Source: Dolomedes plantarius (Eukaryota; Arthropoda; Arachnida; Araneae; Dolomedidae). From it: 64,000 nt of DNA. The notes beneath the pieces were generated by a model. That model was not told the origin of the DNA, did no database searches, and saw only the letters and a program-made list of their open reading frames with translations. The translations under genes were made by a program, and so were the position numbers. This document shows positions 27,705 to 40,008 of the stretch, piece after piece. Location of the stretch: positions 41,710,893 to 41,774,892 of the forward strand of contig OU015492.1 in NCBI GenBank assembly GCA_907164885.2. The letters run 5' to 3'. How positions within the stretch are numbered: position 1 is the stretch's first letter; the number at the start of each line of letters is the position of its first letter.

Positions 27705-28106
27705 TGTAGCGTGATTCTAACATTTGGGACGGATGCGAATTGAATTCAGCTAGGGCCCTTCTCAGCTTACTGACTACCGATCGATCCTTAAAATTTGAAA
27801 TATGATTTTTTGAAATTGAGTAACAATAGAATTGATGTTTGAGTAGTATTCAAAAAGTTATACAATGAGAAAAATAAATGCAATATAAATAAAAGAAGAA
27901 AAATATGTAGCATGCTTCTAACATTTGGGACGGATACAAATTGAATTCAGCTAGGGCCCTTCTCAGCGCATTGACTACCGATCGATCCTTAAAATTTGAA
28001 ATATGATTTTTTGAAATTGAATAACAATAGAATTGGTTTGAGTAGTATTCAAAAAGTTATACAATGAGGAAAATAAATGTAATATAAATAAAAGAAGAAA
28101 AAAGAA
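27705..28106. repeat. Two-copy tandem duplication, 201-bp period
   Basis: Copies run 27705-27905 and 27906-28106. They share GGGCCCTTCTCAGC and GACTACCGATCGATCC and differ by scattered substitutions and a short indel. No coding content. Confidence 0.92.
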
Positions 28107-29123
28107 TGTAGCATCGAATTTTTTTTATGGATCATATTGTTAAAAACTATGTTAGGGCTAAAGACATAATCGGTATTTTCAGTGTCACAGTTTGAAAAAA
28201 ATGGGAAAAAACCAACTTTCTTAAAAGTTTTCTACAATTTTCTGATTTAACTGAACCAAAAATTTCTCCTCACCTGAATTTTCAAATCAGATTGAGTGAA
28301 AATTACACATAATGGAATATGCACTGAGCATATAATTTAATACCAAAAATTGCCTGGTGATTAAAAGTTGAGAAGTAATCAGACTTTCAATGTGCTGAAT
28401 ATGTTTAGCACAATATTTAAATAAGACTTTAATATACATGAACTAGATTACTACCTCACAAAACTTCCAAGAAACAATTTCAACTAACTATTGTATAACT
28501 TTCCATATAATTTGGCTTTCCATAAAACTCCAACTGATGTTCAGAATCAGTTGAGTTATTTTTCAGGCACAACTTTATCAACATATTTAATTATGAAACT
28601 TTGAGAAAGTAAAGACAATTTACAATGCATTTCCCCCCATTTTTTAAACAGCTAAACAAGATGCTCAGAGGAATTTTAAAAAATTTAGTACAATCAAATA
28701 TTTGACAAGGCAATAAAAGAAATTTTAAGCATAATGCAAAAATTTAAAGAACAACATAAAAACAGATGCTGTCTATGATTTTTTTCATTAACCCAAAGCT
28801 TATGCTTAACTTGAAGAGTTCAGAATCAATGGGGAGAAAAAAAAGTACTATTCAGAATTTTTGAAAAAATTCCAGTTCACATACCATATACGAGATGACG
28901 CACTAGTTCCCAGACATACACTTAACTAAAGTTTAGATTTAATGAGTTTCTAATGCTTAATTTTAGGATAGTAAAACATAGTTATGTCTTAACTGGCTAA
29001 TGTGTGCATGTGCATGTAAGAAAGCACATAATAGATATATTTAAGATAAAATACTAAAGATATTTTTTTTTACTGCCTTCATCTCTAATAACACAGATAA
29101 AAGTGATTTCAAACACGATAAAA
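28107..29123. other. Unrecognised AT-rich sequence 3' of the P-type transposase fossil
   Basis: No coding frame. The segment near 29060-29120, with ATAAAAGTGATTTCAAACACGA, is repeated at about 31570-31600, which links this stretch to the surrounding repeat mosaic. Confidence 0.5.
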
Positions 29124-30082
29124 TTAAGGGGCTAGGGTTTGAAGTCTAAGCTTCGATTCATTTTCGAAAACCTGTGTCAACGAGATGTTGTATTGTGACC
29201 CAGACAATTGGCGAAACTTTCCAAACCTATTTTCAATAATGTCGGTTTGAATTTTTCCTGTTAAGAAATATGCCATCCCCAATTCATTGCAACAATATGT
29301 TCACATTTCAAGTACAGCATGTGTAGTGTGAGAAAGTATGGTACATGTTTCTTTAGTTAAAAAGCCAGAAGTATATTTAAGAGAATTCCAAGTATCAAGC
29401 CAAACTAAGAATTTTTGTAGGTACATAACCTTTTCATTGGATGCATTAGATAAAGGCTCACAATACACATCTCGTTTATGACCCCCTTTTAACTTACTTT
29501 ACACATTCATTATCTTCCACCATTTAATAATGATTGCAATATATTCAGATGTTTCTAAACAAAAAGGTTCATCAGTATGTGTAGAAAGTACTTTCAACCC
29601 TTCAACAAAATGGTTATTGAAAATTTGAAGACATAGTTTTACATTTTGTCTCTCCATAGAAGATGGAGTGCTTTTAAAGTTAATTCAAACACATATTTAA
29701 CTATCTGTCCATCCTCTAAAGAATGGATACTTTTAATGGTTCTAAAAGAGACAGTTTTAGTTAAGTTATGATCATTAAAATCAATAAAATACATACACTG
29801 ACCATAATTCTTCTGATTCAGCCAATTATTTCTGACACACTTCAGAATGTGTACAGGATCAAAAATATAAAATAATGGTCTATTAGGATTTGAAGGATGA
29901 TTATATAATATACTTAAACAAGGGGGGTAGCAAAATAGGATATTGTTTAATAATAAAGTCAGTTGTTCAGTCAAGAAGTCAATTATTGTATTTTGATGAT
30001 CAGAAATTTTATGTCGTAGAACATCAAGCAATTCAATTACCACATTTAATACATTTTCACCATCACTCATTACTGTTTTCAT
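29124..30082 (-). pseudogene. P-element (THAP9-like) transposase, C-terminal half, decayed
   Basis: The minus strand reads a run of P-type transposase motifs. First comes RPLFYIFDPVHILKCVRNNW (the D-containing P-transposase insertion/RNase H region), then KWWKIMNV, SGFLTKETC and SHTTHAVLE, and finally AYFLTGKIQTDIIENRFGKF followed by RQLSGSQYNIS near the C-terminus. Order and spacing fit the P/THAP9 family, whose protein cuts and pastes P elements. A frameshift near 29642 and in-frame stops near 29505 and 29312 inactivate it. The N-terminal THAP zinc-finger half is absent, with a stop directly upstream of the first ATG (30080-30082). Long repeats lie on both sides. I did not find the classical P terminal repeat. 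Confidence 0.85.
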
Positions 30083-31690
30083 TTAATCCAAATTCTTTAT
30101 ATAAGTATTAAGACTTAAAATGGAATAAACATGTTTAACAGAGAGAAAAATTTATGGCATGCATAAAATTAAATTTTACCAAAATTTAAAATTACTTAGC
30201 CCATTAACTAATGATCTAATACATCCAAAAGCAATTTCCTTTTTACTACTTCTGTAATGAATTATCAACGAACCTCTAACAACTTATCAGGAAATTCTAA
30301 AAATATTTTTAAAATTTTAATGTTAACCATTATGAATAAATAAAGCTTGGCACTTCACATTTTCATAATATAAATATCATTTTTCTGTTATTATAAAAGA
30401 CTCTGTAAACCAGGCGTTTTGCTTTTTGGAACTGTATCTTGTATCCGTGAATTCATTGATTATACAGGAGTTCTATTCCATTATTAAGAAAGGGTTATTT
30501 CATTCACTTATCAAACACACATTTTGATATAATAAACCACAACTCACAATGGATGTCTTATCTACAATTTTATAAACAAACTTTGGCTATGAACACATTT
30601 TATATTTTCTAAATAAACCTTGGCATTTTATAATTTTATAATATAAATCTCTTTTTTTGGCAAGAGTTAAAGTCTTTCACAAGAGTCGTGTTAACTGAAA
30701 TCCCTGGACTGCACTTTCTCACTCACCTAAAACCTTAACAACAAGCTTCACAGTTAAAAAAGAATAAATAAAGAAAATCAATATTCTATCCAAAAATTAT
30801 TGAGACCAAAGTTTATGAGAAAGTTCAGATTAGCGTCTGAGTTAAAAAAACTAATTTGAAATTTTTAGTTGTTTAATAAATATTTTTAGTTTTTTCATAG
30901 AAAAAATTTAATTAGTTAAAAATAAATCTAAAAAAATATTAAAAACAGTGATTTTGGCCACAAGTCCACTGCTGAAAATAAAAGTATATCTCGAGAATAT
31001 AAAAAGGTAGGCTCAGTGACGTTAAACAAAAACTTACGCAGGTTATGAGATCCAAGTGGTATTTGTCTTTCAAGTCCAAAGCTCTAAAGTTTGATTCCAG
31101 TTTCAAAATTCTGTAAAGAAACCAATATTTTCTTATAATGCCATAATAAAAATTTAATGGTTTATCAAACCAAGAAGTATTGAAAAGTAGAGTTCTTTAT
31201 AAACTTGTTTATCACTAATATAAAAAGGGGAAAAGAAACTAATTTTACCCTTTATATATATACTTTAAGCCAATAAGTTCACATTTATTTTGCACAGCAT
31301 GACAACAAAATAATTTCCAAAAGACCTTTAGAGATGAACAGCTTATAGATAGTTATTGAGAACATTCTCAGATTTATAAAAACTCTTATCGTACAATATC
31401 TATTACAATAAAGCAATTTTTTGTATGTACACATTCTGATAATCTACAAATCTATATACTTATAAATATATAATTTAAAAACATGGAATGCAAATTAATA
31501 AGTTAAGAAACAATTTATGTATCTAAATAGTCTATTTTGGAATAATTTTAACTGCCATCATCTCTTATAACACTGATAAAAGTGATTTCAAACACGATAC
31601 AAATTAGAAAATTAAATGCACGTGGCATCTATATTGAAACAAATTTAAAACTCTAAACTTCTCATTACTCCAGAGGTTCTTTGAATGAAT
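30083..31690. repeat. Direct repeat block, copy 2, with an inserted arm piece
   Basis: 30170-30375 and 30600-31200 match copy 1 at 26716-27520 in order. Between them, 30400-30490 matches the right arm of palindrome 2 (AACCAGGCGTTTTGCTTTT, TACAGG, TTCTATTCCATT). 31525-31610 matches 26535-26600 and 29060-29125. No coding frame. Confidence 0.7.
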
Positions 31691-31750
31691 TCAGGAATAC
31701 AATGGAGTTCACATACCTACAAAAATTAATAATTCTTGAAAATATATATA

Positions 31751-32126
31751 CACTCAATTGCAAGAATATATACACTCAGTTGCAAAAAGTATGCACCATT
31801 ATGTTATTCCTAAAGAGTGAAATTGTTTTATTTTATATCTTCAGAGAGAGTAGAAATAGAATCTAAATATCAAAGCCAGTTCAAAATATTGATTAATAGC
31901 AATTGAAATTCAAAATGTTCCTTAAATAAGCTTTTTATTTAATGAGATATTCAAAATAAAAAAATGCTCCAATATTTGCTATTGTTTCAATATTTACTTG
32001 ACATGTGGATACTGATTAAACAATATTTTGATCTGGTTTTGAAATTTTGAATATATCATTACTCTCGATAGACATAAAGAAATTTCACCCAGTAGGAATA
32101 ACATATACATATATAGCAATTGAGTG
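31751..32126. mobile_element. Tc1/mariner-type MITE, 376 bp, long TIRs, TA target
   Basis: Starts CACTCAATTGCA after TA (31749-31750) and ends GCAATTGAGTG before TA (32127-32128). The inverted match extends inward in diverged form past TATGTTATTCC and GAGTGAAATT to about 150 bp. The left end carries a 26-bp internal duplication of the tip (CACTCAATTGCA and CACTCAGTTGCA). No transposase frame. Confidence 0.75.
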
Positions 32127-32128
32127 TA

Positions 32129-33399
32129 CACATAGAACATTATTAATAGAATTTTAAAAAAATTATATTTTAAGGCTATTAAGATTATACATGAAAAATA
32201 CCTATTAGTGTTTAGTATTTAAATTAAAATATATAATTATACTAAATACATTCTTTTAAATTATGAACACAAAAATTTTAAGAATATTTGTTCTTTATTT
32301 CTTTATAATGTATAAAATGCACAGTATTTTATAAAGATTACTCAAAACACAATTTGATAAGGAATTCAATAGATCCTTTTGTATGATTTACAAGTTCATT
32401 TTTAGAATCTTTTATAATGTGGAACGTTTTTGAATCCATCTTTTAACATTTAGACATGGATAATTTGTTGCCTATTGATACCTGGCAATAAGAACATTGT
32501 AAAATATATATTTAATAGGAAAATGGACAATTTTTCACCATTGAATACTATGCATTGAATACTATGCATGAATTTACTATGGAGGAATCATGTGTAACTG
32601 ATTTATCAATCCAGTAGTAAAAAAATGTTAAATTTGGACAAATTTAACATATTAAAAAAAATTTCATTATAATTTTCTTTCAAATTTCTTTAAAGAAATA
32701 AAATGGAAAATATTATACTGGAAATGAAAATACATTTTTATTTTTCAACTATGTAGATTTGGAATTGATATTTGTGTCATGCATTTTATACTTTCTAAAG
32801 GATATAAAAATCTATATAGTGCGTACAAATTACAATTCTAAATATTAATTTAATTAGCAAATACTTAAGACTTTCACAAGAGTCTTCTTCACAAGAGTCC
32901 ATTTACTTCCTTTGTCCATCTAAAATATTAACTGAAACACGAATATTAAATTATTCCGAAACAAAATGTTTTTATTTATACATACGAAAGTGCTCGTAAG
33001 TGCCATAAGTATTGCTAATTCAATACACTCAGTTCAGTAGAATTTGATCTGAAATATGGTCAATTCATATTATAACTTGGATTAAAACACTATCTTATAA
33101 CAGAAATAGAATAATGTTCACTATGTAAGGGTGTTAAATAAAATCTAAAGGCAATAATTTAAGACTAACGAATGAAACTTACTTGTGGATTAATTTCAGC
33201 AAAATTGTAAGCAATCTTTAATGGCGCCTTTTCAATCACGTGCAACTGAATGTCCAATCAGATGACACTAGTGCATTGTAGTATCACGAGGCGAAATAAA
33301 AGATGTTTTGAAATTTCATTATGCTATAGCTTTCAAAAGCTGCCTTTTGGTATTGAATATAAAATTTTATTGCTCTACTGAAATATTTTTCAGGTGCTT
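32129..33399. other. Unrecognised AT-rich sequence
   Basis: Nothing recognised. Confidence 0.5.
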
Positions 33400-33776
33400 C
33401 AAAATAGATATTTTTGTGAAAAGAGATAAAATTCTTTTTTTCTGTTTATTTTATGGTATATTAAATTAATAATATATATTTTTTGTAAATAAAATATTCA
33501 AAATATTTTTACAGGAAACTTAGGTATTTCTAAGTATTTCTAATTTTTAGATGTCATTACAGAACAACTGATTTTGTAGAATTTCGCAATTTTCATCATC
33601 TTAATTTTACAGTAGTATATTCTTATAATACACCAATGAAAAAAACAATTTTTAATTAATGGACCTTAGTTAAAATAAACAAATCACATTTATTTAGAAA
33701 AATATTAATGTAATGTCTTTAAAGGCAAAGTGTTATTTTGAAATAAACATTCATATTTTTCAAAAGTCCATAGTAA

Positions 33777-34232
33777 TCATACATGGTTTGCTTTACTTAT
33801 TTCACTGACACATTGAATTGCTTTCTGTTTGTCATCAGAAATATGCCTCTTCATAGGAAGTCCTGTTACTTTAACATCATTCCATTCAATCAGTGGCGCA
33901 CCCAGGGGGGGCCCAGGGGGCCCTGCCCCCCCCCCAAAGAAGTAGAAATATTGATTTTGCAATATAAATATTTTTATTCGTTCATCTCGGCCCCCCCCAT
34001 GCATTATAAATATTTTTATCCATTCATCTCGCCCCCCCCCAAGAAAAAATCCTCGGTGCGCCACTGCATTCAATCATATCAATATAATCCTTGGCATCAA
34101 AGTTTATACGTTGAAATAAAAACTTTTTGATGCCACCTTCATTTTCAGCCCTTGCTTTTAGATTCCGGGGTAATCCAAGCTCTCTCTTACATGACTGCGA
34201 TCATCTGATATCATACAAAGGACGAGATTTTC
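33777..34232 (-). pseudogene. Antisense C-terminal copy of the unnamed transposase-like protein
   Basis: On the minus strand this reads SHVRELGLPRNLKARAE, INFDAKDYIDMI and CVSEISKANHV. It is interrupted by the hAT MITE at 33891-34066. It is the inverted duplicate of 34914-35440 on the plus strand. Confidence 0.7.
33891..34066. mobile_element. hAT MITE, 176 bp, perfect 8-bp TSD
   Basis: Ends are CAGTGGCGCACCCAGG and CCTCGGTGCGCCACTG, flanked by CATTCAAT on both sides (33883-33890 and 34067-34074). The interior is C-rich with an internal near-duplication (ATTCGTTCATCTCG and CCATTCATCTCG). It encodes nothing. CAGTGGCGCACC-type ends are common for hAT MITEs in animals. Confidence 0.95.
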
Positions 34233-34279
34233 AGAAGCAGATTTCTGGCACTGGAAAATGTATATAAGATAGCATAATA

Positions 34280-35360
34280 GCATTTTTCAATGACAACAAC
34301 CAGAATTTAAACATTACTGTAATTGGAATGGGTGGAACTGCCGTGAACACTGGATTGAATAATGGTGTGGTTCGTTTATTTGAAAAGGAATTAAGAAGGC
34401 CACTGCAGTGGTTGATTTGTCTATTTCATGGAAATGAACTGCGCCTACGTCCTAATTTGGAGGAGAAATAGGTAAACAACTAGAAAACTGCTATGAACTT
34501 CCAGTAATTGAATTATCACCTATTGAAAATGGCATTCCATTACTAGAAATTAAGGATGATTTAAGTGTGGACCCAAAATATTTGTTAGAAATGTCTAATG
34601 CAATCTCTGTTGGAAGGTGCTCTTCTGATTTGTCTATGAGAAAACCAGGAAAACTTTGTTATTCATGACAGCTTACATTAGCAAACCGAATACTTCACTT
34701 GTATGTGGGAACAGAATGTACTGCAAAAAAAATCTCCGAATACTGACTGAGTACATTTTGTAAGTATATGCATCTGTTTCGTTTCACATAAAGCTGAAAC
34801 TATCTTATATCCATGGATCGAAGCACTTGTGGAAACTTGTAAGCTATTCATGTTACCTCCATCAGACTCTTAAAAATGTAATTGACCCAGTCATTCAAAG
34901 AAATTCGTACTTTGCTGCTTCTGAAAATCTCCTCCTGTGTATGATATCAGTTGATCGCAGCCACGTAAGACAGCTTGGATTACGCCGGATTCTAAAAGCA
35001 AGGACTGAAAAATGAAGGGGGCATTAAAAAGTTTTAAATTCAACGTATAAACTTTGATGCCAAGGATTATATTGATATGATTGTATGTAAAGATGTTAAA
35101 GTAACAGAACGAGGCATATTTCTGATTACAAACTAAAGCAGTTTCTAAAGGAAGCAAAATAATCTGATCAGGAGAGTCAACGTACTGACTTCAGCAATTT
35201 TCCATGTCACACACAAGCAGTAGAAAGGATTGTTAAATTCGTTACAGAGTCACCCTTACCCGTCCGTGGCACTTCTGCAAGAGTTGCATTGATAAAAACG
35301 AAAACACATTCTCAAAAGATAATGCCAAAATTTAATAATAAAAAACAAAACAAAACACAA
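34280..35360 (+). pseudogene. Unnamed transposase-like protein, core and C-terminus, many stops
   Basis: Plus-strand frames give, in order: MGGTAVNTGLNNGVVRLFEK, RRPLQWLICLFHGNELRLR, GKQLENCYELPVIE, DLSVDPKYLLEMSNAIS, TLANRILHLYVGTECTAKK, VIDPVIQRNSYFAASENLLL, RSHVRQLGLRRILKART, FPCHTQAVERIVKFVTES and PVRGTSARVALI followed by KIMPKF. Several stops and frameshifts break it (for example near 34470, 34668, 34743 and 35013). The last four blocks align with 5186-5700, showing one family. The conserved H-x-NEL and the Cys-x-TQ-x-VER motifs may be functional sites, but I cannot assign a catalytic triad. Function is inferred only from the surrounding inverted repeats. Confidence 0.65.
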
Positions 35361-35448
35361 CTCAATGTGTCAGTGAAATAAGTAATGGAAACCATGTGTG
35401 ATTACTATGGACTTTTAAAAAACATGAATTTTTTTTTTCAAAATAACG

Positions 35449-36735
35449 TTTAACATCCCCAATTTCAAAGAACTTTTTAATCTTATGCACAGTAAGTGTG
35501 CGTTTAAATTTTCTTCTACACCCACTTTTGATTATATTCCTAAATCTGAAAAAGTAAACCTCTGAATCAGGCTGATGAGCTTAAAGCAGGGTGTTTAACC
35601 TTTTGCAGCATCTGGGCCACATGGTAAATTTTTTCAAGGCAGGCGGGCCGCATAAAAAAGTCAACTACATTCAAAAGTTTAGTTTTATTATGAAAATGAA
35701 AAATACATTGTATATGTAATGTATAAAATATTATAATCTTGGTATGCAATGTGATGTGGTAATTTTGAACGAAATCGAACATAATGTGATTTTTTTAATT
35801 CGTGTTGGTCTAAAGCGAATTGCTCTCGACTCTAACTTAACTAGCATTAATGATCGAATCAATCTCTCAAACCAATTTTCTATCCTAGGAAATTGTCGTA
35901 ATCCGGAGGAAAGAAATTCCCGCTGCTAATGATGAATTTCCTGTTAGGCGGGAAACCAAACCTGAGCCATGTTTTTTTTTAATGGCGGAAGGGTACAAAG
36001 ATACCCTCAACAAAATGTACAACCTAGTCAAAATTCAATATCCCAAATCAATTTCATGAAACTTTGTCAAAATCTTATCTGAAAACATTACTGCAATTGG
36101 ATTAATATCGGACCTTTCAAAATTACTTAATTTACTTACGCATTGAATTTTTTTGGAAAAAAAAATCCCAAAACCGAACGGCCACTTTAAAATTAAAAAT
36201 TTATGTTCCGATCTTAATATTTCAAATCTTACCCAGTCCATTAATTGTTCACAGGTTAATTCTGATAGTGTTATTCTGATAGTGTGGTTTCTGATAGTGT
36301 TTAACATTTTTCCTTTATTTTTCTGTTCCATGCGAGGCAGTTTCCTCTTATTCAAGTTCCACACTTGATATCCTATCAGGGAATGCTGGTGTGAGGCGTT
36401 CGTTTTTGCTTCCCATGCTTCCGTCCTGGGTTCGAACCTGCAAAGTGCAGTTCTGTTTTCTGTACTCGCGGATGTTCAAACCTGCCAATTTAATTTATTA
36501 AATATAACTTACTTATTATTTTAAACTTAATTGCCTTATTTTTTATTTCTAAAATTTATTTAAACTAATTTTTTGGCCTTTTTTTTCTTATTGTAAATAT
36601 TATTTCTCGTATCCTGATTCAATTACAAAAGAAAAAACAATGTAATATATATTCTTCAATGTACGTACTGAGGATAAAGGGTCTTATTTTTTGATATTTT
36701 TTGGTGTCTCATGACATCTACTGTCTATGTCTCTG
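35449..36735. other. 1.29-kb insertion in the foldback right arm
   Basis: This block has no counterpart in the left arm, so it was inserted later or deleted on the left. It contains a hAT-like end (CAGGGTGTTTAACCTTTTGCAG at 35588, with GGGCCACA and GCGGGCCGCA downstream). Its matching right end was not found. The block also holds a tRNA-like segment near 36380-36440. The rest is unrecognised. Confidence 0.6.
36375..36445 (+). repeat. tRNA-like segment, likely SINE head
   Basis: GGTTCGAACC at 36429-36438 is a perfect box B. A degenerate box A (TGCTGGTGTGAGGCG) lies about 45 bp upstream. No cloverleaf with a closed acceptor stem fits, so a working tRNA is unlikely. Confidence 0.5.
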
Positions 36736-37198
36736 ACATTACATTACATTAATATTTTTCTAAATATGTGTGATTTGTTTATTTTAACTAAGGTCTGTAA
36801 ATTTAAAATTCTTTTTCTTTCATTCAAATGTGTATTATAAGAATATGTTACTGTAAAATTAATACGATGAAATTCGAGAAAAAATTCTACAAAATCAGTT
36901 GTTTTATAATGGCATCTAACAATTAGAAATACTTAGAATATGTAAATTTCCTGAAAAATATATTTTGAATATTTTATCTACAAAAATATATATTATTATT
37001 TTAATATACTATAAAAGAAATTTAAAAAAATACAAATTTTATCACTATTTCCTCTCTTATAAATAAAGAGTGGTGAAACAAGGACCCATTTTTAAGTAGA
37101 TATTTAATTTCTCCAGTAATATATAAAAATAAACAATGAAACTAATTTTCATCTGTTTTTATAAGCTTCTAGGGAGTTAAAAACATACACACAGAATA

Positions 37199-37395
37199 CA
37201 ATCTTTACATACAAGGAAAATTATGTGAATTTTCACATAATACAATTATACAATTTCACATAATACTTTTCACATAATACAATCTTTACATACAAGGAAA
37301 ATTATGTGACTTTTCACATAATACAATTATACAATTTCACATAATACTTTTCACATAATACAATCTTTACATACAAGGAAAATTATGGGAATTTT
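37199..37395. repeat. 81-bp tandem repeat, ~2.4 units
   Basis: ATCTTTACATACAAGGAAAA recurs at 37201, 37282 and 37363. Each unit contains several CACATAATAC motifs. The same phrase precedes the type B GC-rich island at 54.8 kb, where only one unit remains, so it is part of that repeat family. Confidence 0.92.
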
Positions 37396-37439
37396 CCGCG
37401 TAAAAGAAGTTTCACAACAATGAAATAAATATTTTTGAA

Positions 37440-37734
37440 AAGTCTGTTACATTTAATCTTCGCCTTCCCTTTCAAATCCATAATTCTGATGCAGATATCT
37501 GTTACTTGTGGTTACGAATCGGAGGTGCAGTTCCGGGACGATACAGGGAAAACGGTTTCGGTGCGATTTATATCAACCCATAACAGGCCCTGAAACACGT
37601 AAACGGAAAGCGTTTCCCCTTCGGAGGTTCGTAAACAACCCGCCAGCGGCCCGACAAAATTCTCCCGTACTTGTCGTTCAACCGGCGCCTCCAGCACTGG
37701 CCCGATAAGCTGCCGTCAGTCCTGTGTTTGTTGG
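37440..37734 (+). repeat. GC-rich repeat island, type B, copy 1
   Basis: Homologous to the minus strand of 54452-54760, from AATCTTCGCCTTCCC through GTTACTTGTGGTTACGAATC to the end CCTGTGTTTGTTGGGT. Both copies keep an open frame starting at the ATG-like GTGGTTACGAAT region. Shared residues are VTNR, SGT-QG, ITGP-T, RRFVN-PA and PAPP-PAR. The last 12-15 bases equal those of type A. (TA)n follows directly. The peptide is unrecognised. Confidence 0.75.
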
Positions 37735-38272
<538 letters not shown>

Positions 38273-38276
38273 TTAA

Positions 38277-39632
38277 CCCGTCGTTGGTCGCGCTTGAGAG
38301 TTTTTCTCACACTACCCATTTCCGCTGTTTTAAGTTGTCTGCTCAACAATAACACTTCAAAATTGTTTCTTTTCAAGGAAGTACATTAATACTAAGCAAT
38401 CACGAACAAGGAAATTACAATTAAAATAATTATTTTACAGCTATTATTCAGGAAAATTCATAGCGAATGTGAAATTTAAAAAATCATACCTACTTTATGA
38501 ATCAAATTTATAAAAAGCATATTATTTGTAATTTATTAGAACGTCAACTGCAAGTCTTATAAACTAGACGACATGGACCTGGTAAATAAAATATTATACT
38601 GTAAGTATTTATTAACACAGCATTTAGGGCATACGTAAGTTAGGGCATACGAATGTTCGGTACAAATAAGACGCGCACAGGTACACAACCATTTTTTGGC
38701 TTCCTATTTTTTCTTCGAGAACAGAATGCACAAAATCCGGAGGTTTCAACATTTCGTTTGATTCTTGCGGAGCCTTCAACTCCTGTTATTTGGCTAATTG
38801 CACTTCGCAATGCTGGTGACAAGTTTGGAACTGAATAACGGTCATCAGGTGAGGTTTCATGAGTTCCAATGCTAATTTCTTCAAGAAGGCTCGTCTAGCC
38901 ATCGTATTGTTTGTATTTCCAGTATATATAATTTGGCTGTTGATACCACCAATGTTCATGATTTTAAAAAATAATGTAAATGGCCATCTGCGACTTATTC
39001 TTGAAACAGAGTTCTCACCTTTGAGTTCGTCGACTACGTCGACACCACCCTTAGTTAGATTATAAAAAGTAATAATCTCTGGTTTAGAGAGGACGCCAGA
39101 ATCTTTATCTATTTTTTTACTATTGTGCAAAGAGGAATAAAGGAGAACATTCTTCCCTTTCTTTGGAATATAAGACACCAAAGTGTAGTTGACGAAAACG
39201 CAAACACACTGCTTCTCAAAAGTTAAGTTCCCAAAAGTAATAATTTTTCAAAAGTAAAGATTAACACTGATCAAAATGCGCTTCTAACAAACAAAATGTG
39301 CAAATCAAATTAGGAGATAAACGTACTCACATCATCGCGTTATTAAATAACACAAATGCTGGTGGTCTCTTGGTGAGAAACGCTCTCACGTGTTGCAAAC
39401 GCCAGTGGTCGCGCGATGAGAGAAATGCTCACACAAAAAGACACCTAAGCAAATAGCAGGCTGTTTGAAGGTCAAACACGCTCTTATTTTTATCGGAACT
39501 GATAACAGATTATTGAGGAGATTCTAAAAGTCAGCTAGACATTGGGTGGTGTCCCCAGGGTCATTTTCAAATTAGGGGTGCAATTTATATGACAAACGTG
39601 AGGGAAATGCTCATAGCGCGACCAATGACAGG
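38277..39632 (-). mobile_element. piggyBac-type element, 1.36 kb, at TTAA
   Basis: Flanked by TTAA at 38273-38276 and 39633-39636. TIRs are CCCGTCGTTGGTCGCGC (left) and CCTGTCATTGGTCGCGC (right, read on the minus strand). The tip phrase GGTCGCGC...GAGAAATGCTCAC recurs in subterminal position near 39408. The coding region is truncated to the C-terminal third of the transposase. Confidence 0.92.
38630..39181 (-). pseudogene. piggyBac transposase, C-terminal third
   Basis: The minus strand encodes KPEIITFYNLTKGGVDVVDE and SRRWPFTLFFKIMNIGGINS, the hallmark region containing the last catalytic Asp of piggyBac. After a frameshift near the QLAK stop (38786) it continues with GSARIKRNVETSGFCAFCSR. 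A further one-base shift gives CTCARLICTEH, which completes the C-x2-C...C-x-C...C-x2-H zinc-binding tail. The N-terminal two thirds and the first two catalytic Asp residues are deleted. The protein is dead; the ends may still be usable in trans. Confidence 0.9.
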
Positions 39633-39919
39633 TTAAATAATCTTCATGAGGTCGTTGTCACATGACCCTTGCACTCTGAACCCGTTGGCCAGGCCAGTTT
39701 TCCGGGCTCAGAGTCCCGTGGCTTTTTATACATTTTTGGCGCCCACGAGACTGGGGGATTAGGGATCACATATTAATTGCCTACTTTTCTATATAGGATA
39801 CTCTCAATTCCTCTGTTCTTAAAACGAGAATAGCTTGCTTACGTCCAAGTAATTTTAAAAGGAATTAAAACGAAATTGGAATTTGAAAAAGGTTTTTGGT
39901 TTTGGATGTTGTATTTATG

Positions 39920-39920
<1 letters not shown>

Positions 39921-39955
<35 letters not shown>

Positions 39956-39958
39956 CAT

Positions 39959-40004
<46 letters not shown>
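39921..40004. repeat. (TA)n tract with embedded hairpin
   Basis: TTATGC (39915-39920), TA run, then GCATAA (39955-39960) form a perfect inverted repeat. A second TA run continues to 40004. Confidence 0.95.

Positions 40005-40008
<4 letters not shown>

Larger units (their letters stand above)
33400..37080. mobile_element. Foldback-type element around an unnamed transposase-like core
   Basis: The left arm (about 33419-34232) is the reverse complement of the right arm, which is split in two (about 34914-35448 and 36736-37060). Matching marks are AAATAAGTAA...ATGATTACTATGGACTTTT and ATTTGTTTATTTTAACTAAGGTC. The arms contain the C-terminal coding end, so the 3' half of the element is present twice, head to head, with the central coding part between. 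About 1.29 kb (35449-36735) was inserted into the right arm, and a hAT MITE (33891-34066) into the left. The true outer ends are uncertain: the right side reaches a GGTGAAACAAGGACCC motif near 37070, and the left side has no counterpart. The core protein is related to the one at 4598-5722. Confidence 0.7.

Noticed and set aside
37199..37395. CRISPR-like array
   Set aside because: Units are plain tandem repeats without distinct spacers, and the genome is eukaryotic.
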